A stretch of 64,000 nt of DNA, from assembly GCF_011764545.1 (NCBI RefSeq), contig NZ_AP022870.1:1534001-1598000 (forward strand), given 5' to 3'. Positions 18,353 to 27,980 of this stretch are shown one piece after another. Source of the DNA: Phytohabitans flavus (lineage in GTDB: Bacteria > Actinomycetota > Actinomycetes > Mycobacteriales > Micromonosporaceae). Numbering within the stretch: position 1 is the stretch's first letter; the number at the start of each line of letters is the position of its first letter. The translations under genes and the position numbers were made by a program. The notes below the pieces were generated by a model, which made no database searches, was not told the DNA's origin, and saw nothing but the letters and a program-made list of their open reading frames with translations.

Positions 18353-18832
18353 GTGAGCGGGCGAGCTCGCCGACGGCCTTCACGAAACCTGGCAGCACCA
18401 CCTCGCCACCGGCCTGCCGGCAGCGCAGGCCGCACGCGCGGCGATCGCCGAGTTCGGCACCGTGGAACAGATCACCGCCGGGTTCGTAGCGCAGTCCTTC
18501 GGCCGCCGCACCGCACGGCTGCTGCTGGCACCGGCCCACTGGTCGGCCTGCTGGGGTGCAAGCCTGCTGGCCGGCAAGGCATGGACCTGGCCGGTACCCG
18601 CCCCCGCGGTCGCCGCCTACGCACTCGTGCTGCTGGTGACGGTGGCAAACCCTGCTCGTCGCAGCGACCACCCGGCGCAGCTACCGCCGGGCCGGCCTGG
18701 GCACGGCCGGCAGCGCCGGACTACTCGGCCTGGACGTCGCGATGCTCGCCGCGACCGTCCTGCTCGCCGCGACCCCGGCATGGCCGATGCTTCTCGCGAT
18801 CCCGGCCAGCCTGGTCCGTTCGGCCGCTGACT
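18353..18832 (+). pseudogene. Membrane protein remnant with permease-prefix-like domain
   Basis: Fragments in three frames spell one membrane protein: LADGLHETWQHHLATGLPAA, AAIAEFGTVEQITAGFVAQS, then the helices GASLLAGKAWTWPVPAPAVA and GLLGLDVAMLAATVLLAATP. The first part resembles the short prefix domain found before ABC permease and PadR-linked membrane proteins. The N-terminus is cut off at the intron relic and two further frame changes occur near 18530 and 18640. It is a relic related in type to the intact gene at 40077. Confidence 0.55.
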
Positions 18833-18846
18833 GCCGGTTGACCGGT

Positions 18847-19989
18847 TCACGAGGTGGCGTGCGGAGGCTCCTGCGTCTGTTCGGTCAGGCGGACGATCGT
18901 TTCGGTCCCGTCGTCCCAGCGCCAGGGCAGGTGGCGCCCGTGCAGGTGCACCCCACCGATCCACCGGTCGATGCCGTTTAGCGTCACGTGGTCGGCCGCA
19001 CCAGCGAGCACCTGTGCTCCCGTGTCGGTCAGGCGCAGGCTGGTTCCGCGCTCAACCGGGCGGTCCGCCGGGTCGGCGTCAAGCAGCGGGACGGGCGCGT
19101 GCGCCATCCGGTCCACCATCGCGAAGCACCAGCTGTCGCCGAGGTACGGGCGCGTTTCCCGCGCCGCCGCGCGGACGAACGCGGTCCCGGCGTCGGACGC
19201 ACCGTCGGCGACGACGGCGAGCACACGTCGTTCGGTCAGCGACAGCCCGTCGCGGGTGGCAGGATACTCGCGGCTGAGCCGGTCGAACGCCTCGCCCAGG
19301 AACCGAAGCTCACTGGAGCGGGTACCGGCGATGGCGCGCCATCGGTCCGGCGTGGGCGCCCGGAAGGCGGCCCAGGCATCGGTGGCGAGCTTCAGCGCGG
19401 CAGGGGTCAGCCGGGCGCACGCATTCGTGGCGGGCAGTTCGCGTAGCTGCTCGGGGGTCAGCTGGCCGAGACCACCGAAGCGCGCGATGCCCGCGTGCTC
19501 GCCGATACAGATCAGGGTGATGCGCTGCGCGGGCACGCCGAGGTCGGCCAGGCGCGCGAGGATCTGGATGATCTGAAGCTGGTCGTACAGGTCCGCCTCA
19601 AACCACAGGACGTACTCGCCATCGCGGTTGGCCGCCAGGGTGCGGTCCCGCTCGACGAACATCGCGGTGCCCTCGGCCCGGTCGTCGCAGCCTGCCTGAA
19701 GCAGGAAGTTGGCTCTGATCTGGCGGAGTTCGTCCGGCGCCACCGCGGGCACCGGCCCTTCGTGCAGCACGTCGCGCCAGTACAGCACGCGCTTGGCGAG
19801 TCCGGTCCCTGGCAGATCCGTGCAATCGCCGTTGCTTACATGCAGCGCCGCTGACATCCCGTCGTCGGCGCGGGCGGCCCCCGTGTCCAGATGTTCGGCA
19901 AGGATCTGGCTGCGGGCGGTCGCGTACGACTCGCCGGTCTTGGCCATACGGGCGCGCACGCGCCGTTTGAAATCGCCCTGCTTGGTCAT
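18847..19989 (-). CDS. DUF1835 domain-containing protein
   Basis: About 380 residues. A basic helical head (MTKQGDFKRRVRARMAKTGE) is followed by the DUF1835 domain, recognisable from LHVSNGDCTDLPGTGLAKRV, LYWRDVLHEGPVP and EYVLWFEADLYDQLQIIQIL. A C-terminal half resembling the DUF3658 region follows (DRLSREYPATRDGLSLTERR). The function is unknown; the family is widespread in soil bacteria. The ATG at 19989 is preferred because GGGAG lies six bases upstream; the open frame extends further but lacks similarity there. The gene is intact despite the decayed surroundings. Confidence 0.82.
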   Translation of the reverse strand: MTKQGDFKRRVRARMAKTGESYATARSQILAEHLDTGAARADDGMSAALHVSNGDCTDLPGTGLAKRVLYWRDVLHEGPVPAVAPDELRQIRANFLLQAGCDDRAEGTAMFVERDRTLAANRDGEYVLWFEADLYDQLQIIQILARLADLGVPAQRITLICIGEHAGIARFGGLGQLTPEQLRELPATNACARLTPAALKLATDAWAAFRAPTPDRWRAIAGTRSSELRFLGEAFDRLSREYPATRDGLSLTERRVLAVVADGASDAGTAFVRAAARETRPYLGDSWCFAMVDRMAHAPVPLLDADPADRPVERGTSLRLTDTGAQVLAGAADHVTLNGIDRWIGGVHLHGRHLPWRWDDGTETIVRLTEQTQEPPHATS

Positions 19990-20295
19990 CGTCATCTCCC
20001 GCGGCCCGTCCGACGGATCCCCCAGCGACCGGTACGGCGGGCTCACGATCGAAAACGAAGCCCCGGCCGAGAGGTGGACCTCCCTTTGCCTCCTGGGGTA
20101 ACCCGGCTGGGGCGGGTCGCCGGAGGTTGGGCGCGGACGGACGCCAACCGTCAGAATATCCCACCTCGACGGACCCTCGACGCGCGTTACGCGAGTCGCC
20201 AAGATCATCCGCTACCTTGAGCTGGAGACCGCCAGGGCGCGAACAGGACAGCCGCCATCGACGCGCCCGGTGACGGCTTGGCCGACACGGTGGCT
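19990..20295. other. Intergenic region
   Basis: No intact gene. It includes the promoter region of the leftward DUF1835 gene; the part near 20220-20295 is probably decayed upstream sequence of the GH3 relic that follows. Confidence 0.35.
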
Positions 20296-20510
20296 CCCGA
20301 TCTCGCCGATACGGCCGGGACGAAGCCGTCGCGATGGCGTTCGAGGCCGGCCTCGACCTGCTCGTCTTCGCCAACCAGCAGACATACGCCCCGGCCATCG
20401 TCGAGGACACGGTCGACAACGTCGTAAACCTGGTCCACGCCGGACGCATCACCGAGGCGCGGATCGACCAGTCCGTTGCGCGCGTCGACGCCCTGCGCCC
20501 GAAGAGCTGA
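20296..20510 (+). pseudogene. GH3 glycosidase C-terminal remnant
   Basis: The stretch RRYGRDEAVAMAFEAGLDLL then FANQQTYAPAIVEDTVDNVV and ITEARIDQSVARVDALRPKS matches the end of the catalytic domain of GH3 beta-N-acetylhexosaminidases (NagZ type), whose usual motif is GxDLLLFANQ. Everything upstream is missing. It is unrelated in detail to the intact GH3 gene at 9569. Confidence 0.65.
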
Positions 20511-20604
20511 CACCTCGTACTCAGGTACAGCCTGCCGGCACAGGATCCAAAATGGATCCGCGTCCACAGTGGCCGAGCAACCGCTTCGTCCGGGTCCTCG
20601 AATG

Positions 20605-21162
20605 TCACGACGACAATGGGTCGGCCCCGCGCCGAGCCAGCTCTCGATTGTCCGCACCCGGCCTTCGTCGCCGGCGGCGGGCGAAGGGGGTGGTACCGCG
20701 CGGCTTGTAAATGGCCAGCGCGGTCGCCGCCAGAAGCAAGGCCAGCGCCAGCACCGAGTGGATCGTTGGTGAGGCGCCCATGGCGCCGAGCTCGTCGCGG
20801 GTCAACGTCGTGCGCGCCGCCGCGTCCGCCAGGCTGGCCAGGGTCTGGGTGTACATCAGCAGCACGAGCACCGCGCCGACGTTGATAGCGAGCTTGAACA
20901 GCACCCAGTAGTGCCGCACCAGACCCCACATAGTGCCCAACGGCTGGACCAACCCGCTGGCCAGCGATGCGACGGCAAACGGCAGCAGCACGTACCAGGC
21001 GGCCGGCTCCATCACCAGATACGCCGACCGCACGACCTGCAAATCCCGGCTGACCATCGCCAACACTGCCAGGACGAGGAAGACGACGACCGCACCGAGC
21101 CACCCGACCGACGTGCTGACATGCACGGTGAGGGCGAACCGGCGCACCCGCGGCGACATCAT
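20605..21162 (-). CDS. DUF2269-like integral membrane protein
   Basis: 185 residues with four clear membrane helices (VSTSVGWLGAVVVFLVLAVL, WYVLLPFAVASLASGLVQPL, VLFKLAINVGAVLVLLMYTQ, SVLALALLLAATALAIYKP) and an RR-rich cytoplasmic tail. The His residue before the first helix (LTVHVSTSVGW) and the layout suggest the DUF2269/CopD-like group. It is translationally coupled to the small membrane protein upstream (ATGA overlap at 21159-21162) and divergent from a TetR regulator, which probably controls the pair. Confidence 0.75.
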   Translation of the reverse strand: MMSPRVRRFALTVHVSTSVGWLGAVVVFLVLAVLAMVSRDLQVVRSAYLVMEPAAWYVLLPFAVASLASGLVQPLGTMWGLVRHYWVLFKLAINVGAVLVLLMYTQTLASLADAAARTTLTRDELGAMGASPTIHSVLALALLLAATALAIYKPRGTTPFARRRRRRPGADNRELARRGADPLSS

Positions 21163-21392
21163 CCGTGTCCCCCGGCCGGTGGCGCGTGGCCGCCACCGCT
21201 GACTCCAACGTCAGGGCTGGAGCCGCCGTCTGGGCTATGTTGGCTCGGCCCGTGCCCGGTCAACAGCATCACGACCAAGAGCGCCACGACCAGCCCGGCG
21301 ATCGCCCCGGTCACCTTCACCCAGCGCGGTGTACCGGTGGCTCCGGCCCGGTCGCGGGATGGTGCCCGCCGTGAGCCCGGTGAATCAGACAT
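21159..21392 (-). CDS. Small single-helix membrane protein
   Basis: 77 residues: a basic head (SRRAPSRDRAGATGTPRWVK), one membrane helix (VTGAIAGLVVALLVVMLLTG) and a Gly/His/Pro-rich extracytoplasmic tail (GGGHAPPAGGHG). The His-rich tail could bind metal, which is speculative. A ribosome site (AAGGGGGAA) precedes the ATG. It overlaps the DUF2269-like gene by four bases. Confidence 0.7.
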   Translation of the reverse strand: MSDSPGSRRAPSRDRAGATGTPRWVKVTGAIAGLVVALLVVMLLTGHGPSQHSPDGGSSPDVGVSGGGHAPPAGGHG

Positions 21393-21464
21393 GGATTCCC
21401 CCTTGCATCGACATCAGACGCCACAATTTTTACGATACACGGTGTCGCTGCCAAGCCATGATGT

Positions 21465-21482
21465 CGCGATGATGTCGTCGCG
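21465..21482. promoter_or_regulatory. Candidate TetR operator
   Basis: Imperfect palindrome CGCGATGAT/GTCGTCGCG (7 of 9 positions paired) between the divergent membrane-protein operon and the TetR gene, 12 bp upstream of the TetR start. A second weaker dyad (CGATACACGGTGTCG) lies at 21433-21447. The position suits autoregulation and control of both directions. Confidence 0.4.
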
Positions 21483-21494
21483 TATGATGGACAG

Positions 21495-22070
21495 GTGCCG
21501 AGGTTGTGGGACGCGACGATCGAGGCGCACCGCTCGCAGGTGCGCGACGCGATCCTGGAGACCACGTCGGCGCTGGTTGCCGAGCGTGGGCTGCTGGCCG
21601 TGACGATGTCGCAAATCGCCGAGGCGACCGGGATCGGCCGGGCCACGCTGTACAAGTACTTCCCGGACGTGCCAACGATCCTGCTCGCCTGGCACGAACG
21701 GCAGATCACCGCCCACCTCGCCCAGCTCACCCAGATCCGGGACCAAGTCGGGGACCCCGATGCGCGACTGGAGGCGGTCCTGGCCGCCTACACGACGCTG
21801 TCCCAGCACGGACACGGCCAGGACGACAGCATCATCGGGTTACTGCACCGAGACGAACACGTCGCCCACGCCCAGCAGCAGGTCCACAACATGATCCGCG
21901 AGTTACTCGCCGAGGCCGCCGCCGCAGGGCACGCGCGTGATGACGTGCCGCCGGAGGAATTGGCGACCTACTGCCTACACGCCCTCAGCGCGGCCCGCAG
22001 GCTGCCCACACCCGAGGCCATCGGCCGCCTCGTCATGCTGACCGTGGCGGCGGTGCGCCGGCCAGGCTAA
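21495..22070 (+). CDS. TetR/AcrR family transcriptional regulator
   Basis: 191 residues. The N-terminal HTH is plain: AILETTSALVAERGLLAVTM, SQIAEATGIGRATLYKYFPD. The C-terminal ligand-binding half is helical with no recognised subfamily. It is divergent from the DUF2269-like operon, its likely target. The stop codon lies immediately before the conserved end of an IS5-type element remnant (22071), so the last residues may have been changed by that insertion. The GTG at 21495 is the start that keeps the usual short head before helix 1. Confidence 0.85.
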   Translation: MPRLWDATIEAHRSQVRDAILETTSALVAERGLLAVTMSQIAEATGIGRATLYKYFPDVPTILLAWHERQITAHLAQLTQIRDQVGDPDARLEAVLAAYTTLSQHGHGQDDSIIGLLHRDEHVAHAQQQVHNMIRELLAEAAAAGHARDDVPPEELATYCLHALSAARRLPTPEAIGRLVMLTVAAVRRPG

Positions 22071-22077
22071 GGCCGTC

Positions 22078-22218
22078 TCAAATGGCGAGTTTGTTGAGGC
22101 GGCGGTAGGTCAGTAGGGCGCAGGCGAGGTCGGCGAAGGCCTGGAAGTGGTCGGCCTTGCGGTCGTAGCGGCGTACGAGTCGGCGGTTGCGCAGCAGCCA
22201 GTTCAGGCAGGCCTCGAC
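22078..22218 (-). pseudogene. IS5-family transposase C-terminal remnant
   Basis: The minus strand reads VEACLNWLLRNRRLVRRYDR, KADHFQAFADLACALLTYRR, LNKLAI-stop, the usual C-terminus of IS5-family transposases, including the RRY-D-K motif near the catalytic Glu. Adjacent bases GGCCGTCTCA (22071-22080) look like the element's terminal repeat. The rest of the element is missing upstream of about 22220. Confidence 0.75.
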
Positions 22219-22663
22219 GAAACCGGGCCAGGCCGCGTCGGCTTACGCCGCGGCCGAGCTGCTCGACAATGGCGTGCCCGAGCTGCCCTCGAGTCATTCG
22301 GCCGGTGCCTGCGGTGCACCGGCGCCGCCGGGTACGAGAAGGCTGCCCACGTTGGTGGTGAAGACAAACGCGTTCTCGAAGGCGCCGGCCCAGTCACCTT
22401 GGCTTACCGCGCGGGTCGGTGAATGCTGCGACCGGCCATGGCGCGGTCATCGGTGTGCTTGATTCCGGCCGTCGCTGGTGGCCCGCAGCAGAACCCCCTT
22501 TGACGTGGTCCACGTCGGGTGCGCAGCAGGCTCAGGCGTTGGCCGGTGCGCTCGATCAGCCCGGCACACGTGACCGTGTCAGCGTGGCGCGTGGTCCGGC
22601 AATGGTGACGAGGGCCAGCGCCACTTCGCCACCAGCGGCCGCGTGCACCATCTCGGAGCCATT
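22219..22663. other. Region without an intact gene
   Basis: No gene supported. A minus-strand stretch at about 22290-22420 (GDWAGAFENAFVFTTNVGSL, then LVPGGAGAPQAPAE and a stop) reads like a protein end and is probably another relic; it has no start. Confidence 0.4.
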
Positions 22664-22702
22664 GTGGCGTTGTACGGCCGCGGGACGGCCGTACAACGCC
22701 AC
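22664..22702 (-). terminator. Strong hairpin terminator
   Basis: Perfect 17-bp stem (GTGGCGTTGTACGGCCG with its complement) around a five-base loop CGGGA, 15 bp beyond the stop of the leftward SGNH/FG-GAP gene. No T-tract follows, as is common for actinobacterial terminators. Confidence 0.7.
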
Positions 22703-22716
22703 GTTCTGTCGCGGGC

Positions 22717-24885
22717 CTACGGGGTGTTGATCCATGCCTGTGTGGAACCGGTGACGGGGTAGACAGCCAGGTAGTCGGCTCGGCCGTCGCCGTTGACGTC
22801 GGCGAAGCGGATCCGGGTGGCGTGCTCGCCGACGCCGCTGGCGGCTGTGCCAACCGGGTTCCAGATGTAGCTGTCGTCGCCCGGCTGCGCGCCGCCGTTG
22901 AGCCAGGCCTGGGCGGAGCCGTCGGGGTTGAGGTTGATGTAGTCGGCTCGGCCGTCACCGTCTAGGTCGGCGAAGCGGACCTGGGGGCCGGGTACGTTGA
23001 CGCCGTTGGCGATCTTGCCTTGCGTATGCCAGACGTAGCTGTCGTCGCCTATCTGTGGGCCGCCGTTGAGCCAGGCGTGGACCGAGCTGCCGGGGTTGAC
23101 ATTGATGTAGTCGGCCCTGCGGTCGCCGTTGAGGTCGGCGAAGCGGATCTGGTGGCCGGGCGCGCCGACGCCGTTGGCGATCCTGCCCTGCGAGTACCAG
23201 CGCCACTGGCCCGGGCCGACGCTGATGTTGATCCAGGCGTCTACGGTGCCGTCGGGGTTCACGTTGAGGTAGTCGGCCTTGCCGTCGCCGTCGATGTCGG
23301 CGAAGCGGATCTGGCTGCCGGGTTCGCCGACGCCGTTGGCGATGGCGCCCTGCAGTTGCCAGACGAAGCTGTCATCGCCTGGCTGCGCGCCGCCGTTGAG
23401 CCAGCCTCCGACCGAACCGTCGGCGTTGATCGAGAGGTAGTCGGGGTCGTGGTCGCCGTCGATGTCGGCGTACTCGATCCGGCCGCTGCCCCCGGTGGTG
23501 ATGGTGCCCATCGGGTCCCAGAAGTAACTGCCGGTCTGCGCCTGCGCGCCGCCGTTCCGCCATGCCTGCGCGGTGCCGGTCACCGCGTCCACATCGACGT
23601 AGTCGGCCCTGCGGTCGCCGTTGAGGTCGGTGAGGTGGATCCGGCTGCTGGCGGATCCGACGCCGTTGGCGATCCTGCCTTGTGGAATCCAGGCGTAGCT
23701 GTCGTCGTGCGCCTGCGGGCCGGCATTGACCCACGCCCGCACGGATCCGTCCGGTGCGACGTCGAGGTAGTCGGCCCGGCCGTCGGCGTTGAGGTCGGCG
23801 AAGCGGATTCGGCTACCGGGCGCGTCGACGCCGTTGGCGACCGTGCCGACCGGGATCCAGGGCCAGCCGCCGATGTTGATTGGGCCGGCGAGCCAGGCCT
23901 GTACCGAGCCGTCGGGTCTGACGTTGAGGTAGTCGGGCCGCCCGTCGCCGTCGATGTCGGCGAGCTGGATCTGGCTGCCGGATTCGCCGACGCCGGACGC
24001 GATCTGTCCCTGGGAGTTCCAGATGTAGTGGCCCTGGGCGTTGGTGCCGCCGTTGAGGTAGGCGGCCACCGAGCCGTCGGGATTGATCCGCGCCATGTCG
24101 GCTCGGCCGTCGGCGTTGAGGTCGGCGACCTGCCACTGTAGTGCCGGTGCGTACGGGGTGCCGTTGCCGCCGTGTGCGTCCCAGGCGATCGCTCCGTCCG
24201 GGCCGACGCCGTTGTTAACCCACACGCGTACCGAGCCGTCGGAGTGACTGACGAGGTAGTCGGCCCGTCCGTCGCCGTTGACGTCGCCAAAACGAACCTT
24301 GTCGGTGAACATGGACAGGCTGCCCGGGTAGCCGCCCGCGGTGAACGGCCCGTTGGCGATCACACCCGCGGAGGTCCAGCCCCTGGGCGGACCGCCGCCG
24401 ATCAACGGCGGTGTGATCCATCCGGCGCTCGCCACGGCGAGGACACCCCGAAGGAACGCCGCCGCCATCTTGCGGTAGCCGGCGTCGCTGGGGTGCAGGT
24501 AGTCGGCCAGATCGGCGGTCGTCACCGCGCTCATCCGGACCGGCAGCACATGTTTGCCGGAGGCCCGCAGCTGGTCCACCCGGCTCAGCAGCGCCGTGTT
24601 GTAGGCGTTGATCCGCGCCTGGGTGGTGGCGTTGCTGGACGGCACGAGCGTGGAGACCAGCAGTGTCACCCCGGGGGCGCCCCGGAAGATCTGGTCGATC
24701 AGGCTGGTGAGCCTGTCGATCGCGCCGGACGGGTCGACGTCGCGGTTCATGTCGTTGGTGCCGATGTGCAGCAGCACCACATTGGGCCGGTAGGTGGCCA
24801 GCGCCGAGTCGGTGATGTTGGCGATGTCCTCGATCAGCCAGCTCGGATGCCCCTCGCTGGCATTGGGCGCCGGACCCGAGTGCTC
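22717..24885 (-). pseudogene. SGNH/GDSL hydrolase with ten FG-GAP repeats, N-terminus lost
   Basis: The first part is an SGNH hydrolase: WLIEDIANITDSALATYRPN, then the block III motif VVLLHIGTNDMNRD and the catalytic Asp-His pair in DYLHPSDAGYRKM. It is followed by about ten repeats of 50-60 residues with cores such as VRFADLDGDGRADYINLNPD, the VCBS/FG-GAP propeller repeats that bind calcium and glycans. The GDS motif with the nucleophilic Ser, and the signal peptide, are absent: similarity stops at EHSGPAP, coded next to 24885, where an unrelated regulator begins on the other strand. The intact protein would be a secreted esterase or lipase. The frame stays open to 25161, but that part is antisense to the regulator. 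Confidence 0.75.
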
Positions 24886-24887
24886 GA

Positions 24888-25424
24888 ATGCGCATCCTGC
24901 AAGCACTGTTCGACGCCGACCCGCTGACCACGGGACAGCTACGGGAACGCTTGCCGGACATCCCGCCGGCCACCATGTACCGGCACATCGCCGTGCTGGT
25001 CGACGCGGGCGTGCTGGAGGTGGTCGACGAGCGGCGAGTACGCGGCACGGTGGAGCGCAGCTACCGGGTACACCAGGACCAGGGCGCAATCGACCCCGCC
25101 GCCCGGGAAGCGATGACCCGTGACGATCACCGGCGGGCGTACACCACGTTCGCGGCGTCACTCATGGGCGACTTCGACCGCTACCTCGCCCACCCCGACG
25201 CCGACCCCCACCGCGACGGCCTGGTCTACCGGCAGGCCGCGGTCTGGCTCACCGACGACGAGTTCACCGCGATGGTCGCCGAGATCGAACACGCCGTCGT
25301 CAGCCGGATCGGCAACACGCGCGATGGCGGCCGTACCCGCCGCGTCGTCAGCCTCGTCGTCGTACCGGACACGCCATTGACCCCACCTGGGCCAGCCACA
25401 GCCACCCGGCCCCCGACCGGCTGA
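24888..25424 (+). CDS. HTH regulator, probably truncated at its N-terminus
   Basis: 178 residues from an ATG at 24888. A winged HTH occupies the start: MRILQALFDADPLTTGQLRE, RLPDIPPATMYRHIAVLVDA, GVLEVVDERRVRGTVERSYR. ArsR-like and related regulators normally have 10-25 residues ahead of the MRILQAL helix, which are missing here, and no ribosome site precedes the ATG. The rest is a helical sensor-like domain (FAASLMGDFDRYL, MVAEIEHAVVSRIG). The same point is the broken end of the SGNH gene on the other strand. Confidence 0.65.
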   Translation: MRILQALFDADPLTTGQLRERLPDIPPATMYRHIAVLVDAGVLEVVDERRVRGTVERSYRVHQDQGAIDPAAREAMTRDDHRRAYTTFAASLMGDFDRYLAHPDADPHRDGLVYRQAAVWLTDDEFTAMVAEIEHAVVSRIGNTRDGGRTRRVVSLVVVPDTPLTPPGPATATRPPTG

Positions 25425-26112
25425 ACCCGCACCGCTCGGCCACACCGGATCACACGTTCGACAGGGGTGCGGCACAGAGTCGTAGCCAGCCGGTCGCGGT
25501 ACTCGGCGGCGGACGGGTTCTCGGTAGATAAGCCTTCAGTTCCACGCGAGGCGTGATGAGGTCGCTCAGCTTGTGACTCAATGGACAAACGAGCTGGGGC
25601 TATGGCTGGCATACGAGACACTGGCCCCCGCCTTCGGCAACGCGCTGGCAGCGGAGGGGCAACTCTCGGGCAAGCTCCAAATCCCTGACTCGGTTGGGCG
25701 GATTGTTTTGAGCCTCTATCCGATCAGCATGGATGCGACGAGTGTCGGCGAGGGTGGTGACTGCGGACAGTACCTCGATCGGGCATGCTGACATCGCGGG
25801 TGAGGTCCTCGAAGGTGTCTGGGAGCGTAGAGAACTCCATGATCACCTAGGCGACCTCGCCCGCCCCGAACACCCTCCACAGGGGCCATTCAGCCCACAA
25901 ACCCGCAGATCAGACCGCCGCACCCGAACGCAACGGCCCTGGCGGTGCCCTGGCCGCTAGGTGACAGGGGTGGGGCGGGCCGCGGTTGTAACCAGTACGA
26001 CGCGACGTCGAGTCAGGCGAGAAGGCTCCGGCGGGGCAGTCAGGCTCCGGGATGGTGGAAGATCACCACACCCGGCGCGTCTCAGCCAAGAATGTCCAAT
26101 CAGGACATCCCG
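25425..26112. other. Long region without a recognised gene
   Basis: Several short open stretches occur on both strands, but none combines a ribosome site, codon bias and similarity. The stretch 25573-25790 (plus, beginning TQWTNELGLWLAYETLAPAF) is the most protein-like but has no recognisable domain. It is probably decayed DNA in the same relic zone. Confidence 0.4.
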
Positions 26113-26652
26113 CTACCAGCCCGACAACCACCGCTGTGTATTTGGCGAGCTCCCATCGCAGGGGAGTACTTGCAGGCCGCCGGCGAAACTGTCTGACAGA
26201 CACCGGCCGGTGTGCCTGTTCGACAGAATCCTCCCACTCAACGTTTGGCGATGATCCCACAGTTGAGTGTTTTGCGTGACATCGTGGCAGGGGAGTGCTT
26301 GCAGGCCGCCGGCGAAACTGTCCTGCAGACACCGATTGGTGTGTCTATTCCGAAACCAAAACGGCTGATTGTCTCCCACCGCCCAGATATCCTGCCACAA
26401 TTGTGTGTACGGCCGGCTCTCATCGCAGGGGAGTACCTGCAGGCCGCCGGCGAAGCTGTCCGACAGACACCGGTCGGTGTGTGCGTTCCACTTGACCTCG
26501 CCTAGCCCCCATGGGCCCGCCTGTGCAGGCGGCGAACCCACCAGGAGACTGGCTAGGATCGCCAAAACCAGTGCGGCCGTCCATCGCCAAGGGTTTCGGA
26601 AAAGCACCGTGCGTGGACCTGTCGCGCGGTGCTCCTGGTTGACCAGCTTCAT
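26113..26652 (-). CDS. Secreted ricin-type lectin-like protein with three repeats
   Basis: 179 residues. A basic head and hydrophobic core (WRWTAALVLAILASLLVGSP) end in PAQAGP, a likely signal-peptidase site. The mature protein has three near-identical repeats of about 45 residues built on HTxRCLxDSFAGGLQxLPC, with a Q-x-W-like element (TQLW, TQRW) after each, as in beta-trefoil carbohydrate-binding domains. At DNA level the repeats appear as direct repeats at about 26160, 26288 and 26425. It has no catalytic domain. It is likely a secreted carbohydrate-binding protein, related in type to the products of 41982, 44962 and the lectin parts of 48125 and 52292. Confidence 0.75.
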   Translation of the reverse strand: MKLVNQEHRATGPRTVLFRNPWRWTAALVLAILASLLVGSPPAQAGPWGLGEVKWNAHTDRCLSDSFAGGLQVLPCDESRPYTQLWQDIWAVGDNQPFWFRNRHTNRCLQDSFAGGLQALPCHDVTQNTQLWDHRQTLSGRILSNRHTGRCLSDSFAGGLQVLPCDGSSPNTQRWLSGW

Positions 26653-26904
26653 TGTCCTCCCTCGTCTGTGTGGCTCGCCCGCCGTGTGTCAAAGCCTTAG
26701 AACCTTCTACTACCGGTTGCCTTGATCGAGGCGTAGCCAACGACTGGACGATGTTGACCGTACCGTCGCCATCCGCGTCGAGGCATCATCGTTGACCAAT
26801 AGTTGCGCCACCAGTGCCATACGCTGAACGGCTCTTGACCCATCGGCTGGTTGATGCCGCACTGCGGTATCCGTCGGTGGCACGGTGGGGCTACAGAGGT
26901 TGAA

Positions 26905-27889
26905 TGGTCAGGGTTAGACCACGGCTGGTGCGGCGTGTCGTCGTGACGGTGGCCGGTCGATGGCGTATCTGGTTCGGGTGCGTTATCCCGATGGTGGTGG
27001 GCTGACGGCCGATGGCCGCGCCCGGCGTGAGGCGGTCCGGTTGCAGGCGGCGGTGCGCGCGTTGGATGAGGGACCAGCCGCGCATGGCTACATCGAGGAC
27101 CAGCGCTGGACCCTGGCCCGGGTGGCGGAGCTGATCGTCCGGCTGTTCCGGCAGCGGTTCACCCTCCGCGGGGTGTCGCTGTTGTTGCACCGCATCGGTT
27201 TCAGCCCGCAAATACCGAGGCATCGGCCGGTCGAACGGGACGAGGCGGCGATCACGACCTGGCGGCGGGGGGTGTGGCCGCAGGCAAAATGATGGCGGCC
27301 GAGCGTGGGGCGTGGATCTGCTTCGAGGACGAGGCCGGTCACACGCTTCGGCCGCCAAAGGCACGAACCTGGGCGCGACGCGGCCAGACACCGGTGATTC
27401 CCGTGTCCGGCATGGGATCCGGCCGGATCTCGGTGGCCGGTCTGGTCTGCGTCAAGCCCGGACAACGCACACGCCTGCTCTATCGGATCAAGGTCCATCG
27501 CCGCCATAAAGGCGAACGATCCAGCTTCGCCGAAACCGATTACGTCGCCCTGCTCGATGCCGCCCACCAGTACCTCAAGGCGCCGATCGTCCTCGTCTGG
27601 GACAACCTCAACACCCACATCAGCGCCGCGATGCGCGAACTGGCCGACAGCCGGGACTGGCTCCACGTGATCCAGCTGCCCGCCTACGCCCCGGACCTCA
27701 ACCCCACCGAGGGCGTCTGGTCACACGTCAAACGCAGCCTCGGCAACCTCGCCGTGACCGGCGTGGACCAGCTCGCCGCCGTGGTGAAGAACCGGCTCAA
27801 ACGCATCCAGTACCGCCCCCGACCTGCTAACCAGCTTCCTCACCCACACCGGCCTGAGCCTCGACCCCGAACCGCCGTAACCCTGACCA
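26905..27889 (+). mobile_element. IS630-family insertion sequence, damaged
   Basis: Bounded by inverted repeats TGGTCAGGGTTA (26905-26916) and TAACCCTGACCA (27878-27889). The internal transposase is described separately. The element is about 985 bp, slightly short for an IS630 member because of an internal deletion in the transposase N-terminus. Confidence 0.7.
26960..27880 (+). pseudogene. IS630-family transposase
   Basis: The N-terminal part (RYPDGGGLTADGRARREAVR) runs directly into ALDEGPAAHGYIEDQRWTLA; about 60 residues of the HTH region usual in between are missing. The DDE catalytic domain has CFEDEAGHTLRPPK (first Asp), VLVWDNLNTH (second) and NPTEGVWSHVKRSL (Glu). The frame changes at the AAAA before ATG near 27283, which might be the programmed slip known in some IS630 elements, and again at a CCCCC run near 27825, after which QYRPDLLTSFLTHTGLSL ends the protein at 27880. 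It is non-functional as it stands. Confidence 0.75.
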
Positions 27890-27980
27890 GTGACGAGGGC
27901 GGCCCGGTAACCGGTCACGGATGGCGATGCTCACTGACGAGCGCAGCCCTCGGAGGGCCTGACGAGGGTTGGCCGGGGGC

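Noticed and set aside
22290..22420. Short minus-strand stretch with good codon bias ending in a stop
   Set aside because: It has no start, ribosome site or recognisable family; noted only as a probable relic.
26160..26470. Three direct repeats that could be read as a short CRISPR-like array
   Set aside because: They are spaced 128-137 bp and encode the repeated lectin motif of the gene at 26113, so they are coding repeats.
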